DNA from: Burkholderiaceae bacterium
GTDB lineage: Bacteria; Pseudomonadota; Gammaproteobacteria; Burkholderiales; Burkholderiaceae_C
Direction of reading: 5' to 3'
NCBI GenBank assembly: GCA_024235855.1
Contig: JACKLN010000024.1
Coordinates: 1 to 37,174, forward strand
DNA: 37,174 nt
The translations under genes and the position numbers were made by a program. Under the pieces are notes generated by a model. The model had not been told where the DNA came from. It did no database searches and saw only the letters and a list, made by a program, of their open reading frames with translations. Of the stretch, positions 16,295 to 24,020 are shown piece by piece (the stretch's first letter is position 1; each line of letters opens with the position of its first letter).

Positions 16295-17518
16295 ATGTCG
16301 AACCCCTCCACGACGCCCGCGCGCCTGTCGATGACCCAGGTGCTGCTGTGCGGCGCCGCCATCGTCACGCTGAGCATGGGCATCCGCCACGGCTTCGGCC
16401 TGTGGCTGCAGCCGATCACGCTGGAGCGCGGCTGGACGCGCGAGACCTTCGCCTTCGCGCTGGCGGTGCAGAACCTGGCCTGGGGCCTGGCCGGGCCGGT
16501 GGCCGGTGGCCTGGCCGACCGCTTCGGCGCCTTCCGCGTGCTGCTGGTGGGTTCGGTGCTGTACGCCGCCGGGCTGGTGCTGATGGCGCTGTCCACCTCC
16601 GGCCTGGCCTTCACCGGCAGCGCCGGGCTGCTGCTGGGCATGGCGCAGTCGGGCACCACGTACGCGGTGATCTACGGCGTCATCGCCCGCCAGGTGGCGC
16701 CGGAAAAGCGGTCCTGGGCCATGGGCGTGGCCGCAGCCGCTGGGTCGTTCGGCCAGTTCCTGATGGTGCCGGTGGAGAGCTGGCTGATCAGCGCCTGGGG
16801 CTGGCAGTCGGCGCTGATCATCCTGGGCTGCGTGGCGCTGGCCATCATGCCGCTGGCCTTCGGCCTGAAGGAGCCGGCCGTGCCGGCAGCGGCCGCGCTG
16901 CACCGGCAAAGCGTAGGCAGCGCCCTGCGCGAGGCCTTCGGCTACCGCAGCTTCCAGCTGCTGATGGCCGGCTACTTCGTCTGCGGCTTCCAGGTGGTGT
17001 TCATCGGCGTGCACCTGCCCAGCTACCTGAAGGACGAGGGCATGAACCCGGGCGTGGCCACCACCGCGCTGGCGCTCATCGGCCTGTTCAACGTCTTCGG
17101 CACCTACGGCGCCGGTGTGCTGGGCCAGCGCTTCGCCAAGCGCCACCTGCTGTCGACGATCTACGCCCTGCGGTCGGTGGCCATCGTGGTCTTCCTCTCG
17201 GTGCCGCACAGCCCGATGGCGGTCTACGTCTTTGCGGCCACCATGGGCGTGCTGTGGCTATCCACCGTGCCACCCACCAACGCCGTCATCGCGCAGATCT
17301 TCGGCGTGCAGTACATGTCGATGCTGGGCGGCTTCGTGTTCCTCTCGCACCAGGTCGGCAGCTTCCTGGGCGTGTGGGCCGGCGGCCTGCTCTACGACGC
17401 CACCGGCAGCTACGACATCGTCTGGTGGATCGCGGTGGCGCTGGGCGTGTTCGCGGCGCTGGTCAACCTGCCGGTGCGCGAGACGCCGATCGCGCGGCCG
17501 GCCCTGCAACCGGCATGA
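16295..17518 (+). CDS. MFS transporter, OFA/monocarboxylate-like
   Basis: A 407-residue inner-membrane carrier with about twelve hydrophobic helices. The loop 2-3 motif is visible in GGLADRFGAFRVLL, and the first helix ends with GIRHGFGLWLQPITLERGW, a pattern common in oxalate/formate and monocarboxylate-type permeases. The substrate is probably a small carboxylate but is not determined. ATG 16295 has no strong ribosome site; translation further upstream in this frame would overlap the divergent regulator. The stop overlaps the start of the next small gene (ATGA). Confidence 0.88.
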   Translation: MSNPSTTPARLSMTQVLLCGAAIVTLSMGIRHGFGLWLQPITLERGWTRETFAFALAVQNLAWGLAGPVAGGLADRFGAFRVLLVGSVLYAAGLVLMALSTSGLAFTGSAGLLLGMAQSGTTYAVIYGVIARQVAPEKRSWAMGVAAAAGSFGQFLMVPVESWLISAWGWQSALIILGCVALAIMPLAFGLKEPAVPAAAALHRQSVGSALREAFGYRSFQLLMAGYFVCGFQVVFIGVHLPSYLKDEGMNPGVATTALALIGLFNVFGTYGAGVLGQRFAKRHLLSTIYALRSVAIVVFLSVPHSPMAVYVFAATMGVLWLSTVPPTNAVIAQIFGVQYMSMLGGFVFLSHQVGSFLGVWAGGLLYDATGSYDIVWWIAVALGVFAALVNLPVRETPIARPALQPA

Positions 17519-17640
17519 AGCCCGCGGCACGCCTGTCGATCTGGGCCCTGGCGCTGGCCGCACTGGCGGCCGTGTTCCTGGCCTGGCGCAGCCCGCACCT
17601 GGTGGTGGACCTCGCGGCCTACGTGGCGGCCTGCTTCTGA
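17515..17640 (+). CDS. 41-residue single-helix membrane peptide
   Basis: ATG 17515 overlaps the MFS stop by 4 bases, and its own TGA (17638-17640) overlaps the next ATG by one base. The product opens MKPAARLSIWALALAALAAV, has one hydrophobic helix to about residue 23, then a short WRSPH turn and a second weakly hydrophobic segment. Overlap at both ends argues for a translated, coupled gene and not a gap. No family is recognised. Possible roles are an accessory subunit of the transporter or simply a translational bridge. Confidence 0.6.
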   Translation: MKPAARLSIWALALAALAAVFLAWRSPHLVVDLAAYVAACF

Positions 17641-18167
17641 TGGCGGCGCCCTCGGACTGGGTGCAGCGCTGGGCCGACCTGATCGCCCCCGGCGGCGCGG
17701 TGCTGGACCTGGCCTGCGGCGGCGGCCGCCATGTGCGCTGGCTGGCTGCGCAGGGGTTTCGCGTCACCGGCGTGGACCGGGACGCGGAGGCACTGACCCC
17801 GCTGCACGAGGTGGCCGAAGTCATGGTGGCCGACCTCGAAGCCGAAGGGCCCTGGCCGCTGGCCGGCCGCCGCTTCGACGCCGTGGTGGTGACGAACTAC
17901 CTCTGGCGCCCGCGCTTTGCCGATGTGCTGTCGCTGCTGGCCGACGACGGCGTGCTGATCTACGAGACCTTCGCCGCCGGCAACGAGGCGCTGGGCCGTC
18001 CCGCCCGGCCCGACTTCCTGCTCCAGCGCGGGGAACTCCTGCAGCGCTGCGCCGGTCTGCGGGTGGTGGCGTACGAGGACGGCCGCCTGGAGAACCCGCC
18101 GCGCTGCGTGCAGCGCATCGCCGCGCTGGGACCGCAGACCCGCCCGGATAGAATCGTTGGCCTGTAG
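17640..18167 (+). CDS. class I SAM-dependent methyltransferase
   Basis: A 175-residue cytoplasmic methyltransferase. Motif I is VLDLACGGGRHVRWLA, with the acidic end of strand 2 in VTGVDRD; FDAVVVTNYLWRP marks the motif IV region and LADDGVLIYETFA the next strand. It resembles the short TehB/UbiE-like group; the substrate is unknown. ATG 17640 overlaps the TGA of the 41-residue gene. dapA begins 19 bp downstream, so all four genes may share a transcript. Confidence 0.85.
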   Translation: MAAPSDWVQRWADLIAPGGAVLDLACGGGRHVRWLAAQGFRVTGVDRDAEALTPLHEVAEVMVADLEAEGPWPLAGRRFDAVVVTNYLWRPRFADVLSLLADDGVLIYETFAAGNEALGRPARPDFLLQRGELLQRCAGLRVVAYEDGRLENPPRCVQRIAALGPQTRPDRIVGL

Positions 18168-18186
18168 AAAGGCCCAAGGAAGGCCC

Positions 18187-19068
18187 ATGAACCCCATCGT
18201 TGGCAGCATCGTCGCCCTGGTGACGCCGATGCACGAGGACGGCAGCGTCGACTACGACGGCCTGCGCGCCCTGATCGACTGGCACATCGCCGAAGGCACG
18301 GACTGCATCGGTGTCGTCGGCACCACCGGCGAATCGCCCACGGTCACCGTGGACGAGCACTGCGAGATCATCAAGGTCGCGGTGCAGCATGCCGCCGGGC
18401 GCGTGCCCATCATGGCCGGCTGCGGCGCCAACGCCACGGCCGAGGCCATCGAGCTGTCGCGCTACGCCAAGGACGTGGGCGCCGACTGCACGCTGCAGGT
18501 CGTGCCCTACTACAACAAGCCGTCACAGGAAGGCATCTACCGGCACTTCAAGGCCATCGCCGAAGCGGTGGACCTGCCGCACGTGCTCTACAACGTGCCC
18601 GGCCGCACCGTGGCCGACGTGCAGCACGACACCGTGATCCGCCTGGCCCAGGTGCCCGGCATCGTCGGCATCAAGGAAGCCACCGGCAACATCGAGCGCG
18701 CCGCCTGGCTGATCAAGCACGCGCCCAAGGGCTTCTCCATCTACTCCGGCGACGACGGCACGGCCGTGGCGCTGATGCTGCTGGGCGGCCACGGCAACGT
18801 CAGCGTCACCGCCAACGTGGCGCCGAAGCTGATGCACGAGCTGTGCATCGCGGCGGTGGAGGGCGATGCCCGCAAGGCCACGGCGCTGCACATGCGGCTC
18901 CTGTCGCTGCACCGCGAGCTGTTCTGCGAACCCAGCCCGGCCCCGGCCAAATGGGCACTGTCACGCCTGGGCCGCTGCCGGCCCGACGTCCGCCTGCCGA
19001 TCACCCCGCTGACCGACGCCGGCCAGCAGCGCGTGGACGCGGCGCTGCGCGACGCCGGGCTGCTGTGA
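18187..19068 (+). CDS. dapA: 4-hydroxy-tetrahydrodipicolinate synthase
   Basis: A 293-residue TIM-barrel enzyme that condenses pyruvate with aspartate semialdehyde in the lysine and diaminopimelate pathway. The Schiff-base lysine is K163 (GIKEATGN). Other active-site residues are T46-T47 in GTTGES, Y135 in YNVPGRT and R140. AAGGAAGG lies just upstream of ATG 18187, which therefore beats an in-frame ATG at 18157. It is followed by bamC, a common order in this order of bacteria. Confidence 0.96.
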   Translation: MNPIVGSIVALVTPMHEDGSVDYDGLRALIDWHIAEGTDCIGVVGTTGESPTVTVDEHCEIIKVAVQHAAGRVPIMAGCGANATAEAIELSRYAKDVGADCTLQVVPYYNKPSQEGIYRHFKAIAEAVDLPHVLYNVPGRTVADVQHDTVIRLAQVPGIVGIKEATGNIERAAWLIKHAPKGFSIYSGDDGTAVALMLLGGHGNVSVTANVAPKLMHELCIAAVEGDARKATALHMRLLSLHRELFCEPSPAPAKWALSRLGRCRPDVRLPITPLTDAGQQRVDAALRDAGLL

Positions 19069-19163
19069 CACCGCCGCCTGACGCGCCCTGTACTTCCGTA
19101 CTGCAGCAGTCAGCAATGCCCGCTGCCGTTCCCGGCCCTGGCCGGTACCCTCCGAGATCCTTC

Positions 19164-20273
19164 GTGCGCACTCTGACCGTCACCACGCTTGCCTTCGCCG
19201 CCGCACTGGCCGGCTGCTCCAGCGGCTTCCTCTCCGGCGAGAAAGTCGACTACCGCTCCGGCGCACGCCAGACCACCGGCCTGGAGGTGCCGCCCGACCT
19301 CACGCAACTGGCACGCGAAGGCCGCTTCCAGGCGCCTGGCGCCGTGGTCAGCGCCACGGGCAGCAACACCACGGCACCTGCCGCGGCCGCCGCCACGTCC
19401 AGCGTGGCCCCTGCAGCCGTCGGAGGCATCCGCATGCTGCGCGACGGCGACCTGCGCTGGCTGCAGATTCCCATGGCGCCGGAGCAGGTGTGGCCCCAGT
19501 TGCGCCAGTTCTGGCTGGACAGCGGGTTCACGCTGGAGGTGGACGACGCGGCGGCCGGCATCCTGGAGACCGCCTGGGCAGAAAACCGCGTCAAGCTGCC
19601 GCAGGACGGCGTGCGGCGCCTGCTCGGCGGCGTGCTGGACGGTCTGTTCGACAGCGGCGAGCGTGACCGCTTCCGCGCCCGGCTGGAACGCACGCCCACC
19701 GGCAGCGAGGTGTACATCAGCCACCGCGGCGCCCAGCAGGTGGTCAGCGGGGCGCAGCGCGACGAGGTGCGCTGGTCACTGCGGCCCAGCGACCCGCAGC
19801 TCGAGGCCGAGTTCCTGAGCCGGCTGATGGTGCGCCTGGGCAGCAGCACCGAACAGGCCCAGGCCGCCGCGCAGTCGCCGGCGGCGAACCCTGCCGCACC
19901 AGCGCGGGCGCGGCTGCTGACCGGCGCGCCGACGCCATCGGTCGAGGTCGACGACGGCTTCGAGCGCGCCTGGCGCCGGGTCGGCCTGGCACTGGACCGC
20001 AGCGGCTTCACCGTCGAGGACCGCAACCGCAGCGACGGCGTGTACTTCGTGCGCTACGTCGATTCACAGGCGCCCGACGAACGCGGCTTCTTCGGACGCC
20101 TGTTCGGCGTCGAGGAAGCGCGCGAGGCCCAACGCTACCGGATCGCCCTGCTCGGCGGCACGGCCGCCACCGGGGAGCGCACGGTCGTGGCGGTGCAGAC
20201 GGCCGAAGGCGCGGCGATCACGGCGCCGGTCGGGCAACGCATCGCCGACGTGCTGCTGCGCGCGCTGCGCTGA
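19164..20273 (+). CDS. bamC: outer-membrane assembly lipoprotein BamC
   Basis: A 369-residue lipoprotein of the BAM complex, anchored in the outer membrane. The GTG at 19164 gives VRTLTVTTLAFAAALAGC with the lipobox cysteine at 18. An ATG at 19116 is in frame but would add a 16-residue Pro-rich leader. After the lipobox comes the conserved unstructured lasso (VDYRSGARQTTGLEVPPDLTQL), then two helix-grip domains (from about 90 and about 255). The last part includes RNRSDGVYFVRYVD, and the length fits beta-proteobacterial BamC. A bidirectional terminator follows. Confidence 0.9.
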   Translation: MRTLTVTTLAFAAALAGCSSGFLSGEKVDYRSGARQTTGLEVPPDLTQLAREGRFQAPGAVVSATGSNTTAPAAAAATSSVAPAAVGGIRMLRDGDLRWLQIPMAPEQVWPQLRQFWLDSGFTLEVDDAAAGILETAWAENRVKLPQDGVRRLLGGVLDGLFDSGERDRFRARLERTPTGSEVYISHRGAQQVVSGAQRDEVRWSLRPSDPQLEAEFLSRLMVRLGSSTEQAQAAAQSPAANPAAPARARLLTGAPTPSVEVDDGFERAWRRVGLALDRSGFTVEDRNRSDGVYFVRYVDSQAPDERGFFGRLFGVEEAREAQRYRIALLGGTAATGERTVVAVQTAEGAAITAPVGQRIADVLLRALR

Positions 20274-20294
20274 CCGCGCACCGGCTGGACGCCT

Positions 20295-20340
20295 GAAAAC
20301 ACGAAGGCCGACCGGGTGACCGGTCGGCCTTCGGCGCTTT
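20295..20340. terminator. bidirectional terminator between bamC and the convergent lipoprotein gene
   Basis: A perfect 14-bp stem (CGAAGGCCGACCGG at 20302-20315 with CCGGTCGGCCTTCG at 20320-20333) closes on the tetraloop GTGA. On the minus strand it is followed by TGTTTTC and on the plus strand by GCGCTTT. It is the strongest terminator in the window. Confidence 0.85.
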
Positions 20341-20369
20341 GGACCCGGCGTGACTGCCGGGGCCGCGGC

Positions 20370-20585
20370 TTACTGCGATGCGGCCGAGGCAGCCGGATCG
20401 GCGGCCACCACCGCCGAGGAGGTCTCGGCGGACGACGCCGGCTCGGCAGCCGGGGCCGGCGCGGGGGCCGGTGCCGGCTCGGCAGCCGGCGCGGGCGCCG
20501 GGGCCGGCGCCGGTTCTTCGGTCTTGCCACAGGCCACGAGGCCGGCGGCGGCGATCAGCGAGGCGATCAGGAGCGACTTGGTCAT
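20370..20585 (-). CDS. small Ala/Pro/Glu-rich lipoprotein
   Basis: A 71-residue exported lipoprotein. The ATG at 20585 has AAGGA 5 bases upstream and gives MTKSLLIASLIAAAGLVAC with the lipobox cysteine at 19. The mature part is low complexity: a tandem PAPAPAPAAEP repeat, then Ala/Ser/Val-rich sequence ending in AASAASQ. No fold is expected; it may be a spacer-like envelope lipoprotein. The repeat (about 20455-20515) is DNA-level tandem and could vary in copy number between strains. Confidence 0.75.
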   Translation of the reverse strand: MTKSLLIASLIAAAGLVACGKTEEPAPAPAPAPAAEPAPAPAPAPAAEPASSAETSSAVVAADPAASAASQ

Positions 20586-20724
20586 TTCTATCCTTGTGGA
20601 TATGTCATGTGATGGACCGTGGATCACGCCCGGGCCAGGCGCACCGGCCCGGGTCAGCGGTGCACCAGGACGGTTCCAGGCCCGGTCGCACGGGCGCAGA
20701 TTCTAGGCATTCCCAGGGAAATCC

Positions 20725-21219
20725 CTAGAGTCCCAGCGGGCGAACGGGCCAGCTGACCACCGACCGTTGCAGCCACGCATCGATCCGGTCGCGCGCCGCT
20801 GCCGCCACGGCCGCATCCTGCTGCGCGCGGCCTTTCGGTGGCACCGCGGGCGGGTCGGTCGCCAGGGCCTCCAGCACCGTCGGGCCGTCGTCCAGCAGCA
20901 GGGTCTCCAGGCCATCGGGCGGGCGTTGCTCAGGACAGCGTGGCTCGATCGCGTGGCTCCAGAACGGGCGCCATTGCGTGAAGCGCGGGTGCAGGCGTTC
21001 CATGCGCTCGAAGTGCTCGGCCAGCAGGATCAGGCGGCGCCCCGGTCGGCGCAGCCAGCCGGACAGGGCATCCAGCAACGTCGGGTCGTCCAGCGGCCAG
21101 CCGGCGAAGTCGCGGTCCACGCACAGCAGCGAGCGCGTGCCGCGCGCGAGTGCGGCGTCCACGGCCTTCAGGACGGCCTGCTGGAAGCCGGCGGCATTGT
21201 CGAAATCGAAAGGCTCCAT
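20725..21219 (-). CDS. hypothetical protein, coupled to the RoxA-like gene
   Basis: A 164-residue soluble protein, not assigned to a named family. It opens MEPFDFDNAAGFQQAVLKAV and includes LLCVDRDFAGWPLDDPTLLDAL and GRRLILLAEHFERMERLHPRF. The pattern of an acidic strand end, a helix and a second strand suggests a nucleotidyltransferase- or phosphatase-like alpha/beta fold without catalytic motifs that I can name. ATG 21219 overlaps the stop of the RoxA-like gene by one base (TGATG), so it is translationally coupled to it. An upstream TTG at 21222 is unlikely. Confidence 0.7.
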   Translation of the reverse strand: MEPFDFDNAAGFQQAVLKAVDAALARGTRSLLCVDRDFAGWPLDDPTLLDALSGWLRRPGRRLILLAEHFERMERLHPRFTQWRPFWSHAIEPRCPEQRPPDGLETLLLDDGPTVLEALATDPPAVPPKGRAQQDAAVAAAARDRIDAWLQRSVVSWPVRPLGL

Positions 21220-22355
21220 CAACCGCCATCTTCCTCGTGCAGCCAGCCGTCGTCCAGCCAGTCGTCGACGATGGCGGCCGCTTCACCGCTGAGCCGGGCG
21301 CGGTCGACCGACGACAGGCGACGCGCATCCGCCAGGCGCTGCAGCAGGCGGGCATCGCGGCCGCCGGCGCGCCAGGACTCGCCGTTGACGAACACGTGCC
21401 GGTCGTCGTAGAGCATGCGCGTGCGCGCATCGAGACGCAGCGCCCCCTGCCCCGAAGGCGCCTGCACCGGCGGGTCGAACCACACGCCCGGCTTGGGCTC
21501 GCTGAGCACCTCGCCCAGCGCTCTCGGCAGTGCGTTGGCACCGCCGAGTGCCGCAGCCAGGGCGTTGGATGCGAACGCCGGGTACCCGGGCGGGATGCGG
21601 CCCGGGTCGGCCACGGCCGGCTGCCCGCGGTCGGCGTAGATCGGGTCAGGGCCGTCGGCGTCGGCCACCGCATCGGCCAGCCGCAGCAGCAGTTCACGCG
21701 CCAGTTCGCGCCGGTGCGGCGTGCGGAAGCCCACCGACGCCGTCATGCAGTCGCCGCCCGCGGCGGTGCCGTCGTGGCCCCACATCGGCGGCAGGTAGAG
21801 CATGTCGCCGGGTTCCAGCACCCACTCCTGCGTCGGCGCGAAATGCTGCAGGATGCGCAGCGGCAGGCCGTCGATGAAGGTGCGGTCGCCGGGCGGCGCC
21901 ACCCGCCAGCGGCGCCGGCCCTGCAGCTGGATCAGGAAGACGTCGTAGGCGTCCACGTGCGGGCCGACGCCGCCGCAGTCGCTGGCCCAGGAGACCATCA
22001 GGTCGTCCAGCCGCGCATGGGGCACGAAGGCGAACGGCGCCAGCATGGCGTGCGCGGCGGGCACGTGCAGGTCCAGGCCCTGCACCAGCAGCGTCCAGCC
22101 CGGCTGCTGCAGCGGCGGCAGGGCACGGCGGGGCAAGGGGCCGCGCCGCAGCGACCAGGTCTGGCCCATGCGGCGCACCAGGCGCGACTCGATGCCGTCC
22201 TGCGCCGCCAGCGCGAACAGCGCGGGGCGCGACAGCGGCGGCGTCACGCCGGGCCAGGCCTGGCGCACCAGCAGGGGCTGCTTCTGCCAGTGCCGGCGCA
22301 TGAACTGCGCCGGGCTCAGGCCGCCGAGCAGCGCGGTCGGGGCTTGGATGTCCAT
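21219..22355 (-). CDS. RoxA/YcfD-like ribosomal protein uL16 arginine hydroxylase (JmjC cupin)
   Basis: A 378-residue Fe(II)/2-oxoglutarate oxygenase. The metal ligands are H133 and D135 in GPHVDAYDVF and H194 in LYLPPMWGHDGTAAG; the intervening strand holds LIQLQGRRRWRVA. The N-terminus LGGLSPAQFMRRHWQKQPLLVRQA is the YcfD/RoxA signature, and the C-terminal part is a winged-helix-like region. Known members hydroxylate Arg81 of uL16; the same substrate is inferred here. ATG 22355 has GGAG 9 bases upstream. It is divergent from the FKBP gene across about 31 bp. Confidence 0.9.
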   Translation of the reverse strand: MDIQAPTALLGGLSPAQFMRRHWQKQPLLVRQAWPGVTPPLSRPALFALAAQDGIESRLVRRMGQTWSLRRGPLPRRALPPLQQPGWTLLVQGLDLHVPAAHAMLAPFAFVPHARLDDLMVSWASDCGGVGPHVDAYDVFLIQLQGRRRWRVAPPGDRTFIDGLPLRILQHFAPTQEWVLEPGDMLYLPPMWGHDGTAAGGDCMTASVGFRTPHRRELARELLLRLADAVADADGPDPIYADRGQPAVADPGRIPPGYPAFASNALAAALGGANALPRALGEVLSEPKPGVWFDPPVQAPSGQGALRLDARTRMLYDDRHVFVNGESWRAGGRDARLLQRLADARRLSSVDRARLSGEAAAIVDDWLDDGWLHEEDGG

Positions 22356-22386
22356 CCGAGGATTCTCCGGCATGGGAAAATCGCGC

Positions 22387-22908
22387 ATGCTGATCGCACC
22401 CCCTTGCGTCGTCACCCTGACCTGGACCCTGACCGACGCGCAGAACCGCCCCATCGACGCCCTCGAGACGCCGACCGAGTTCCTCTTCGGCGGCAGTGAC
22501 CTGCTGGCCGGCATCGAGGACGCCCTGGCCGGCGAGGCGGCCGGCTTCGAGACCCGTGTGCAACTGGAGCCCGAGCAGGCCTTCGGCGACTACCACCCGG
22601 AACTGGTCTGCTTCGAGCCGCGCAGCCTGTTCCCGGACGAACTGGAAGTGGGCCTGGCCTTCGAAGGCCTGCCGCCGGGCCACCAGAGCACCGACATGCC
22701 GGCCGACGCGATCTACGTGGTCACCGAGATCTACCCCGAGCACGTGGTGCTCGACGGCAACCACCCATTGGCCGGCATGGCGCTGCGCATCGCGCTGAAG
22801 GTGGTGGACGTGCGCGCCGCCACCGACGAGGAAGCCGAGGCCGGCACCGTGGGTGCGGCCGCGGTGAGCGTGCTGCGCGGGCGGGACGGCGACGCGCCAC
22901 TGCACTGA
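22387..22908 (+). CDS. SlyD-like FKBP-type peptidyl-prolyl isomerase
   Basis: A 173-residue protein. The FKBP domain is split by an insert-in-flap domain: TLTDAQNRPIDA, LFGGSDLLAGIEDALAG, QLEPEQAFGDYHPELV, then the flap with PPGHQSTDMPADAIYVV, and the return HVVLDGNHPLAGMALRIALKVVDVR. This arrangement matches SlyD/FkpB. Unlike E. coli SlyD the tail lacks a long His/Cys metal-binding stretch, so nickel handling is not implied. The start is ATG 22387 or 22372. It is divergent from the RoxA-like gene and convergent with the M15 gene. Confidence 0.88.
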   Translation: MLIAPPCVVTLTWTLTDAQNRPIDALETPTEFLFGGSDLLAGIEDALAGEAAGFETRVQLEPEQAFGDYHPELVCFEPRSLFPDELEVGLAFEGLPPGHQSTDMPADAIYVVTEIYPEHVVLDGNHPLAGMALRIALKVVDVRAATDEEAEAGTVGAAAVSVLRGRDGDAPLH

Positions 22909-22924
22909 GGTCCCGGCGGCAGCG

Positions 22925-22953
22925 GGGCGTCGGCGCGCGCCCGCCCGACGCTC
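22925..22953. terminator. hairpin between convergent FKBP and M15 genes
   Basis: The arms GCGTCGG (22927-22933) and CCGACGC (22945-22951) form a 7-bp stem in the 43-bp convergent gap. No T tract follows on either strand, so termination is only suggested by position. Confidence 0.35.
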
Positions 22954-23917
22954 AGGCCGGCGACCGGGCCCGGCTGCGTGAACCGGGCCTGGCCTTGGCC
23001 GCCGCACGCTTGGCCGTGGCCGTCGTGGTCCCGGTCTTCCCGGCCGTCCCCTTGTTGGCTGGTGCCTTCTTGCCTGGTCCTGCCTTGGCGGCCACCTTCC
23101 TGGCCGCCACTGTCTTGGCGGGGGCCTTCTTGGCCGGTACCGCCTTGGCGGCCACCTTCTTGGCCGCCACCTTCTTGGCCGGAGTCTTCTTGCCCGGTAC
23201 TGCCTTGACCGCCACCTTCTTGGCAGCCAACTTCTTGGTCGGTGCCCTCTTGGTCGGTGCCTTCTTGGCGTCCGTCTTCCTGGCAGCCACATTCCTGGCG
23301 GCTGCACGCTTTGCCACGACCGGCGCCACAGGCGCGGCCAGTGCAGGGGTCGGCGTCGGCAAGGCGTCCTCGTGCGGTGGTTCATCCGCCCCTTCCACGT
23401 ACCCTGGCGCGGCACTGCGGCCGGACCGCGTGACCGATTCCCGCAGGGCCATGGCCTGCTCCACCGAGATCTGCGGGTAGGCCACGGGCCGGCCGGTGGC
23501 ATCGAAGGTGGCGGTGCGGATGTCACCCCGGTTGCCGCCCGCCCGGTGCGACACGTGCACCCAGCGCGCGCTGCGGCTGGCCTCGTAGATGATCTGGTCG
23601 AACGGCAGCCCGAGCCGGATCGCGAGCTTGAACACCTCGGCCACCGGCACGCCGGGGCACTGGATGTCGGCGGCCTCACCCGCCAGGTGCTGGCTGCTGG
23701 TGGCCCCCCGCAGCCGCCGGTTGAGCACGGGCCCACGGTAGCCGGAGTTCACCTTCACCGACCGGCCCAGCGCCTGACGCAGCGGCTCCAACACGTTCTG
23801 GCACAGGGCACGCAGGGCCTCCACCTCGGCGCCCGTGGGCTGGTTGGGGATGCCCTCGGCCCTGGCGGTGTCGGAGTGCGACAACTCCTCGAGCGTGAAG
23901 TGGTCGGACAGGTGCAT
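22952..23917 (-). CDS. M15A-type peptidase with histone-H1-like Lys/Ala-rich C-terminal tail
   Basis: A 321-residue protein. Residues 1 to about 140 match the phage-type peptidase M15_3 (L,D/D,D-carboxypeptidase-like): VNSGYRGPVLNRRLRG, SSQHLAGEAADI with likely zinc ligands H77 and D84, and WVHVSH with H121. Residues about 170-202 are a Pro/Ala linker. Residues 203-321 are an AlgP/histone-H1-like tail of Lys-Lys-x-Ala-Pro-Ala-Lys and Lys-Lys-Val-Ala-Ala-Lys units. ATG 23917 has AGGAG 6 bases upstream; an in-frame ATG at 23962 lacks one. No signal peptide is seen, so the protein may be cytoplasmic or use another route. DNA binding by the tail is inference. Confidence 0.85.
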   Translation of the reverse strand: MHLSDHFTLEELSHSDTARAEGIPNQPTGAEVEALRALCQNVLEPLRQALGRSVKVNSGYRGPVLNRRLRGATSSQHLAGEAADIQCPGVPVAEVFKLAIRLGLPFDQIIYEASRSARWVHVSHRAGGNRGDIRTATFDATGRPVAYPQISVEQAMALRESVTRSGRSAAPGYVEGADEPPHEDALPTPTPALAAPVAPVVAKRAAARNVAARKTDAKKAPTKRAPTKKLAAKKVAVKAVPGKKTPAKKVAAKKVAAKAVPAKKAPAKTVAARKVAAKAGPGKKAPANKGTAGKTGTTTATAKRAAAKARPGSRSRARSPA

Positions 23918-23942
23918 GGCAACTCCTGCGTCATCGCGGTGG

Positions 23943-23958
23943 GCCGGCACATGCCGGC
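23943..23958. promoter_or_regulatory. near-perfect palindrome upstream of the M15 gene
   Basis: GCCGGCA-CA-TGCCGGC is a 7-bp inverted repeat about 26 bases upstream of ATG 23917. It could be an operator or an RNA hairpin in the leader; the binding factor is unknown. Confidence 0.3.
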
Positions 23959-23996
23959 GCACGCGTTGTAGCAGCGGGACGCGCGTCTGGCGATCC

Positions 23997-24016
23997 CGCC
24001 AACACGTCAGTTGGCG
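23997..24016 (-). terminator. hairpin just after dut
   Basis: CGCCAAC (23997-24003) pairs with GTTGGCG (24010-24016) around a 6-base loop, 5 bases beyond the dut stop. There is no T tract, so this may be a weak or Rho-assisted end of the coaBC-dut transcript. Confidence 0.4.
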
Positions 24017-24020
24017 TGCG

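Noticed and set aside
13131..16334. 1067-residue plus-strand frame opposite the LuxR-type regulator
   Set aside because: Antisense shadow with no domain; the minus-strand protein has clear Walker and HTH motifs.
20461..23300. Low-complexity repeats as a possible CRISPR array
   Set aside because: The repeats lie inside coding sequence (Pro-Ala and Lys-Ala repeats), with no regular spacers.
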